The notes under the pieces were generated by a model that searched no databases, was not told where the DNA came from, and worked only from the letters and a program-made list of their open reading frames with translations. DNA of 64,000 nt, from assembly GCA_022041995.1 (NCBI GenBank), contig CP074390.1:2232001-2296000 (forward strand), written 5' to 3'. Made by a program: the position numbers and the translations under genes. The first letter of the stretch is position 1. Every line of letters starts with the position of its first letter. The DNA is from Cupriavidus necator (GTDB lineage Bacteria > Pseudomonadota > Gammaproteobacteria > Burkholderiales > Burkholderiaceae). Below, one piece after another: positions 60,587 through 64,000 of the stretch.

Positions 60587-61567
60587 ATGACCGCATCCCG
60601 ACGACAGTTCCTGCGCCAGGGCGCCGCCGCCACGGCCGCGCTCGCCTCCGGCCCCATCCTTTCCTTCACCACCTTCGCCACCGGCAATGCGCATGCGCAG
60701 GGGCGCCCGGTCCTGAAAGCCGGCGACCAGAAGGGCGGCCTGCGCGCGCTGCTCGAGTCCGCCAGCGCGCTCGAGGGCCTGGGCTACGACATTCAATGGA
60801 CCGAGTTCCCTGCCGCGGCACCCCTTGCCGAGGCGCTGAACGCGGGCGCGGTCGACAGCGGCCCGATCGGCGATGCCCCGGCGATCTTCGCGCTGGCGGC
60901 CGGCACGCGGATCAAGCTGATCGGCGCAAACCGCTCTGACCCCTACGGCACGGCAATCCTGGTGCGGCCCGACTCGCCGCTGCGGCAGGCAGCCGACCTG
61001 AAAGGCAAGAGCATTGGCACGAACCGTGGCTCGATCGGGCACCTGGTGACGCTCAAGGCGCTGGCATCCGCGGGGCTGAAGCCGGAGGACGCCAATCTCA
61101 GCTTCCTGCCGCCGGCGGATGCCAAGCTCGCGTTGAGCAGCGGCTCGGTGGATGCGTGGGCGACCTGGGAACCCTATACCGCGATGGCGGAAACCAGCGG
61201 CCACGCGCGCGTGCTGGTCAGCGGACGCGGGCTGTGGTCCGGCCTCAGCTATCTGGCGGCCACCGATGCCGCGCTGGCGACCAAGCGTGTGGTGCTGCAA
61301 GATTTCCTGCGCCGGGTGGTGCGTGCGCAGCAGTGGTCCTACCAGCACGTGCCGGAATTCTCGGCGACGCTCGCACGCATCATCGGGATCCCCCCGCAGG
61401 CGGCACGGCTGCAGTTCGAGCGGCGGCACACGCAATGGCGGAGCATTGATGCCGAACTGGTGGCCGAGCAGCAGCGCACGGCGGACTTCTACCAGAAAGC
61501 GGGATTGCTCAAGCAACGGCTCGATGTGCGGCAGACCTTCGACTTGGGGTTCTCCCTTACCGCCTGA
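60587..61567 (+). CDS. Aliphatic sulfonate/nitrate-type ABC binding protein (SsuA-like)
   Basis: 326 residues from the ATG at 60587. A twin-arginine signal (SRRQFLRQGAAATAALASGP) precedes cleavage near HAQG. The mature fold has SsuA-type marks: LKAGDQKGGLRALLESAS, GAVDSGPIGDAPAIFALAAG, ADLKGKSIGTNRGSIGHLVTLKAL and VDAWATWEPYTAMAE. No permease or ATPase gene follows it directly; it may use the Tau permease downstream or another one. Confidence 0.85.
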   Translation: MTASRRQFLRQGAAATAALASGPILSFTTFATGNAHAQGRPVLKAGDQKGGLRALLESASALEGLGYDIQWTEFPAAAPLAEALNAGAVDSGPIGDAPAIFALAAGTRIKLIGANRSDPYGTAILVRPDSPLRQAADLKGKSIGTNRGSIGHLVTLKALASAGLKPEDANLSFLPPADAKLALSSGSVDAWATWEPYTAMAETSGHARVLVSGRGLWSGLSYLAATDAALATKRVVLQDFLRRVVRAQQWSYQHVPEFSATLARIIGIPPQAARLQFERRHTQWRSIDAELVAEQQRTADFYQKAGLLKQRLDVRQTFDLGFSLTA

Positions 61568-61836
61568 CTGCCGCGGGCGGCGTCAGGCCGTGCCCTGAGA
61601 CCTTCCACGGCCTCGGGAAGCGCCTCCGGCACGACCATGGCCGCGTCGGCGGCCGCTAAGGATTTCCATGATTGACGCCGCCCCGCGCCAGCGCATTTCA
61701 CGGCCTGGCGCGGCCTGCGCCCACGCGGCCCGTTCTGGTCCCAGCGAATCCGGGCAACTGGTCCTATAGGCCCGGAATGGCGCTCACCTATAAAGCCGTG
61801 ACCCCCAAACATATTTCCCTTCCGAGGAGCACAACC

Positions 61837-62835
61837 ATGCGGTGGATCAAGCAGATAGCGACGTATTTCGCCCTGGTGGCCGCGCTGGCGCCAGCCGCGC
61901 ACGCCCAGAGCAAGAATGTAGTGATTGCTTACCAGGACATGGTGGTGCCCTGGCGCTACGCGCAGGACATGAAGGAACTGGAAAAGCAGACCGGCTACAC
62001 GGTTTCGTTCCGCCAGTTCGGCGGTGGCGGGGATGTGATCCGCGCCATGGCTTCGGGCCAGATCGCCATTGGCGAGGCCGGCACTTCGCCGATTGCGTCG
62101 GCGCTGTCGCAAGGGCTGGATGTTGAACTGTTCTGGATCCTGGACGACATCAACGCGGCCGAGGCGATGGTGGCGCGCAATGGCAGCAAGATCGCCAGCG
62201 TCGCCGACCTGAAGGGCAAGCGCGTCGGCGTGCCCTTCGTGTCGACCACGCACTACCACACGCTGGTCGCACTGGAGCGCGCCAAGATCAATCCGAAGGA
62301 CGTCCGCATCGTCAACATGCGGCCGCCCGAGGTAGCCGCCGCCTGGGAGCGCGGCGATATCGACGCCACCTTTATCTGGGACCCGGTGCTGGCCAAGCTC
62401 AAGCAGTCAGGTACCGTGCTGATGACCTCCGGCCAGATTGCCGCCGACACCGGCAAGGCCACCTTCGACGGCATGATCGCCAACAAGAAGTTTGCCCGTG
62501 AAAACCCGGAGTTCATGGTCAAGCTGGTGCGCGTGCTGGCCGCAGCCGATGACAACTACCGCAAGAACAAGGCGTCATGGACCCCCGATTCGCCCATGGT
62601 GAAGGCGGTGGCCAAGATGTCTGGCGCCAAGGCCGAGACGGTACCCGCGAGCATGGCGCTGTACGCCTTCCCCACGCTGCAGGAGCAGGTGTCGGAGCGC
62701 TGGCTGGGCGGCGGCGCGGCGCGCGCGCTGCAGTCCGCGGCGCAGTTCCTCAAGGAGCAGGGCACCATCCAGACGGTCTTGCCGGACTATGGCCCGGGCG
62801 TCAACGCGGAATGGGCAAAGCGGGCGTTGCGCTGA
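61837..62835 (+). CDS. tauA: Taurine ABC transporter, periplasmic binding protein
   Basis: 332 residues from the ATG at 61837 (GAGGAGCACAACC upstream). Sec signal peptide (ATYFALVAALAPAAHAQ). TauA-type marks: DMVVPWRYAQDMKELEKQTG, DVIRAMASGQIAIGEAGTSPIASALSQG, FWILDDINAAEAMV and DIDATFIWDPVLAKLKQSG. It binds taurine or a related sulfonate. A TauB gene lies 85 bp downstream. Confidence 0.85.
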   Translation: MRWIKQIATYFALVAALAPAAHAQSKNVVIAYQDMVVPWRYAQDMKELEKQTGYTVSFRQFGGGGDVIRAMASGQIAIGEAGTSPIASALSQGLDVELFWILDDINAAEAMVARNGSKIASVADLKGKRVGVPFVSTTHYHTLVALERAKINPKDVRIVNMRPPEVAAAWERGDIDATFIWDPVLAKLKQSGTVLMTSGQIAADTGKATFDGMIANKKFARENPEFMVKLVRVLAAADDNYRKNKASWTPDSPMVKAVAKMSGAKAETVPASMALYAFPTLQEQVSERWLGGGAARALQSAAQFLKEQGTIQTVLPDYGPGVNAEWAKRALR

Positions 62836-62920
62836 CGCCGCGCCCATAGCGCTGAAGATGGCCGCCGCGCGCAAGCCAGTCCGGCGCGGCCGCCCCGAAG
62901 GTCCTTTGCGGAAGCCCATC

Positions 62921-63697
62921 ATGTACAAGCTTGAAATCGATAATCTCAGTGTCAACTATGGCGTCGCGGGCGGCGCCAAAACGCTGGCCCTGTCGCAAGT
63001 CAACCTCACCATGGAGCGCGGCGATTTTGTCGTGGCGCTCGGTGCCTCGGGCTGCGGCAAGACCACCTTGCTGTCGTGCATCGCCGGCTTCATGGAACCG
63101 TCGGAAGGCGAGATCCGGCTGTCCGGCAAGGTGGTGCGCGGGCCGGGGGCCGAACGCGGCGTGGTGTTCCAGAAGCACGCCCTGATGCCGTGGCTCAGCG
63201 TGGCAGACAACGTCGCGCTGGGATTGCGCCTGCGTGGCGTGCCACGCGCCGAGCGGCTGCGGGTCGCGCAAGAGAAGCTGGCCGCGGTCGGGCTGGAAGA
63301 CGTCGCCAGCAAGCCGGTCTATCAGCTCTCGGGCGGCATGCAGCAGCGCGTCGGAATTGCCCGCGCGCTCGCCTGTGATCCGGCGGTGATGCTGATGGAC
63401 GAGCCGCTTGGCGCGCTCGACGCGCTGACGCGCGAATCGATCCAGGCGCTGATTCTCAAGCTCTGGGCCAAGGAACAGAAGATTGTTTTCTTTATCACGC
63501 ACAGCGTGGAAGAGGCGCTGTTCCTGGCCACGCGGCTGATTGTCATGACGCCGTCGCCTGGCCGCATCGCGCACACCTATGAATTGCCGTTCGCGCGGCG
63601 CTTCATCGAATGCGGGGACGCCCGTGCAGTCAAGGCCGACCCGGAGTTCATCCGCTATCGCGAAGAGATCATTGACCTGATCCATGCCACCGCCTGA
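62921..63697 (+). CDS. tauB: Taurine ABC transporter ATPase
   Basis: 258 residues from the ATG at 62921. ABC motifs: Walker A GASGCGKTTLL, signature YQLSGGMQQRVGIARAL, Walker B VMLMDEPLGALDALTRE and H-loop FFITHSVEEALFLATR. Size and TauB-type insert fit taurine transport. The permease gene starts 10 bp later. Confidence 0.88.
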   Translation: MYKLEIDNLSVNYGVAGGAKTLALSQVNLTMERGDFVVALGASGCGKTTLLSCIAGFMEPSEGEIRLSGKVVRGPGAERGVVFQKHALMPWLSVADNVALGLRLRGVPRAERLRVAQEKLAAVGLEDVASKPVYQLSGGMQQRVGIARALACDPAVMLMDEPLGALDALTRESIQALILKLWAKEQKIVFFITHSVEEALFLATRLIVMTPSPGRIAHTYELPFARRFIECGDARAVKADPEFIRYREEIIDLIHATA

Positions 63698-63707
63698 GGA
63701 ACACGAG

Positions 63708-64000
63708 ATGCCCGCTTCCGTCCAACGCATCGAACCCACGCCGCGCGCCGCAAAGGGCGCCGCGGCCGGGGCCAGCCAGCAAATGAAGACCGTCTCGGGC
63801 TACCGCCTGCCCGGCGAGGGGTCAAGTTCACGCATCTCCACCATCACCGTGGTCCTGCTGCTCGCGCTGTGGTGGCTGGCCAGCCACCTGCGCTGGCTGC
63901 CGCCGCTGTTCCTGCCCACGCCTGAGTCCATCGTCACCGCCTTTATCGATGCCTGGCAGGGCAACCTGCAAGGCGGCCAGCCGCTGACTGAGCATTTCGC
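63708..64000 (+). CDS. tauC: Taurine ABC transporter permease (partial)
   Basis: The first 97 residues are seen before the window ends. A Ala/Pro-rich cytoplasmic start is followed by one membrane segment (ISTITVVLLLALWWLASHLRW) and the LPPLFLPTPESIVTAFIDAW stretch typical of TauC/SsuC permeases. It follows tauB by 10 bp. Confidence 0.85.
   Translation, partial: MPASVQRIEPTPRAAKGAAAGASQQMKTVSGYRLPGEGSSSRISTITVVLLLALWWLASHLRWLPPLFLPTPESIVTAFIDAWQGNLQGGQPLTEHF

Noticed and set aside
61568..61836. Possible riboswitch or long leader before tauA
   Set aside because: No conserved fold or motif could be recognised.
1..64000. tRNA, rRNA and insertion sequences
   Set aside because: No cloverleaf, rRNA core or transposase motif was seen on reading both strands.

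Overview
The window is GC-rich, densely packed DNA that reads like a secondary chromosome of a Cupriavidus/Ralstonia-type betaproteobacterium. The grounds are codon bias toward G/C at third positions, many TRAP and solute-binding proteins, many LysR-type regulators, a 3-hydroxybenzoate/gentisate cluster, and an SDR-type threonine dehydrogenase of the kind described from Cupriavidus necator. This assignment is inferred from gene content, not from a database match. No rRNA, tRNA, CRISPR array or intact insertion sequence was seen.

Layout, left to right. 1-3481 (minus): part of a synthase-type exopolysaccharide operon (membrane-fusion protein, periplasmic alpha-barrel protein, BcsA/Alg8-like glycosyltransferase cut by the window edge). 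3982-10468 (minus): MFS transporter, a TRAP transporter with an unusually long DctM, a secreted intradiol dioxygenase-like protein and a small conserved protein. 10829-15135: nucleoside deaminase, secreted ankyrin protein, XRE-cupin regulator and the divergent kbl/threonine dehydrogenase operon. 15192-15956: two decayed genes. 16127-20344 (minus): serA, small lipoproteins, a beta-propeller protein and a TPR-type regulator, the last divergent from a DUF899-DUF2182 pair. 22222-27733: LysR remnant, Q/P-rich secreted protein, Crp/Fnr regulator, class II aldolase plus hydroxyacid dehydrogenase, and PhoD.

27842-31193 looks like an accessory insert: two gene remnants flank an orphan type VI lipase effector (Tle4-like) with its Tli4-like immunity protein, in DNA with visibly lower GC. 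It is followed by an ArsR/AHSA1 pair and a sulfite dehydrogenase operon (sorA plus a frameshifted cytochrome). 34601-39277 is a nucleobase-type catabolic operon (NCS2 permease, amidohydrolase, TauE/SafE exporter) with a LacI regulator and a perfect 16-bp LacI-type palindrome upstream. 40576-44947 is a LysR-controlled DUF3311/SSS symporter/YtcJ-like amidohydrolase/CobW GTPase operon.

45943-52252 is a complete 3-hydroxybenzoate-to-gentisate pathway: regulator, ring-cleavage dioxygenase, fumarylpyruvate hydrolase, maleylpyruvate isomerase, 6-hydroxylase and transporter. It takes 3-hydroxybenzoate in, hydroxylates it to gentisate and cleaves that to pyruvate and fumarate. 52389-59769 holds a GntR regulator and an IclR regulator divergent from each other. 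The IclR gene heads a second TRAP transporter, an amidase and a hydratase-like enzyme. The right end (60587-64000) carries sulfonate/taurine uptake genes (SsuA-like binding protein, tauA, tauB, start of tauC).

Regulatory signals were read by eye. The strongest are inverted repeats in divergent intergenic regions (12896-12915, 34601-34616, 46919-46948, 53266-53275) and GC-rich terminator hairpins (31440-31473, 32397-32428). Several coding regions carry frameshifts that could be real decay or assembly errors.
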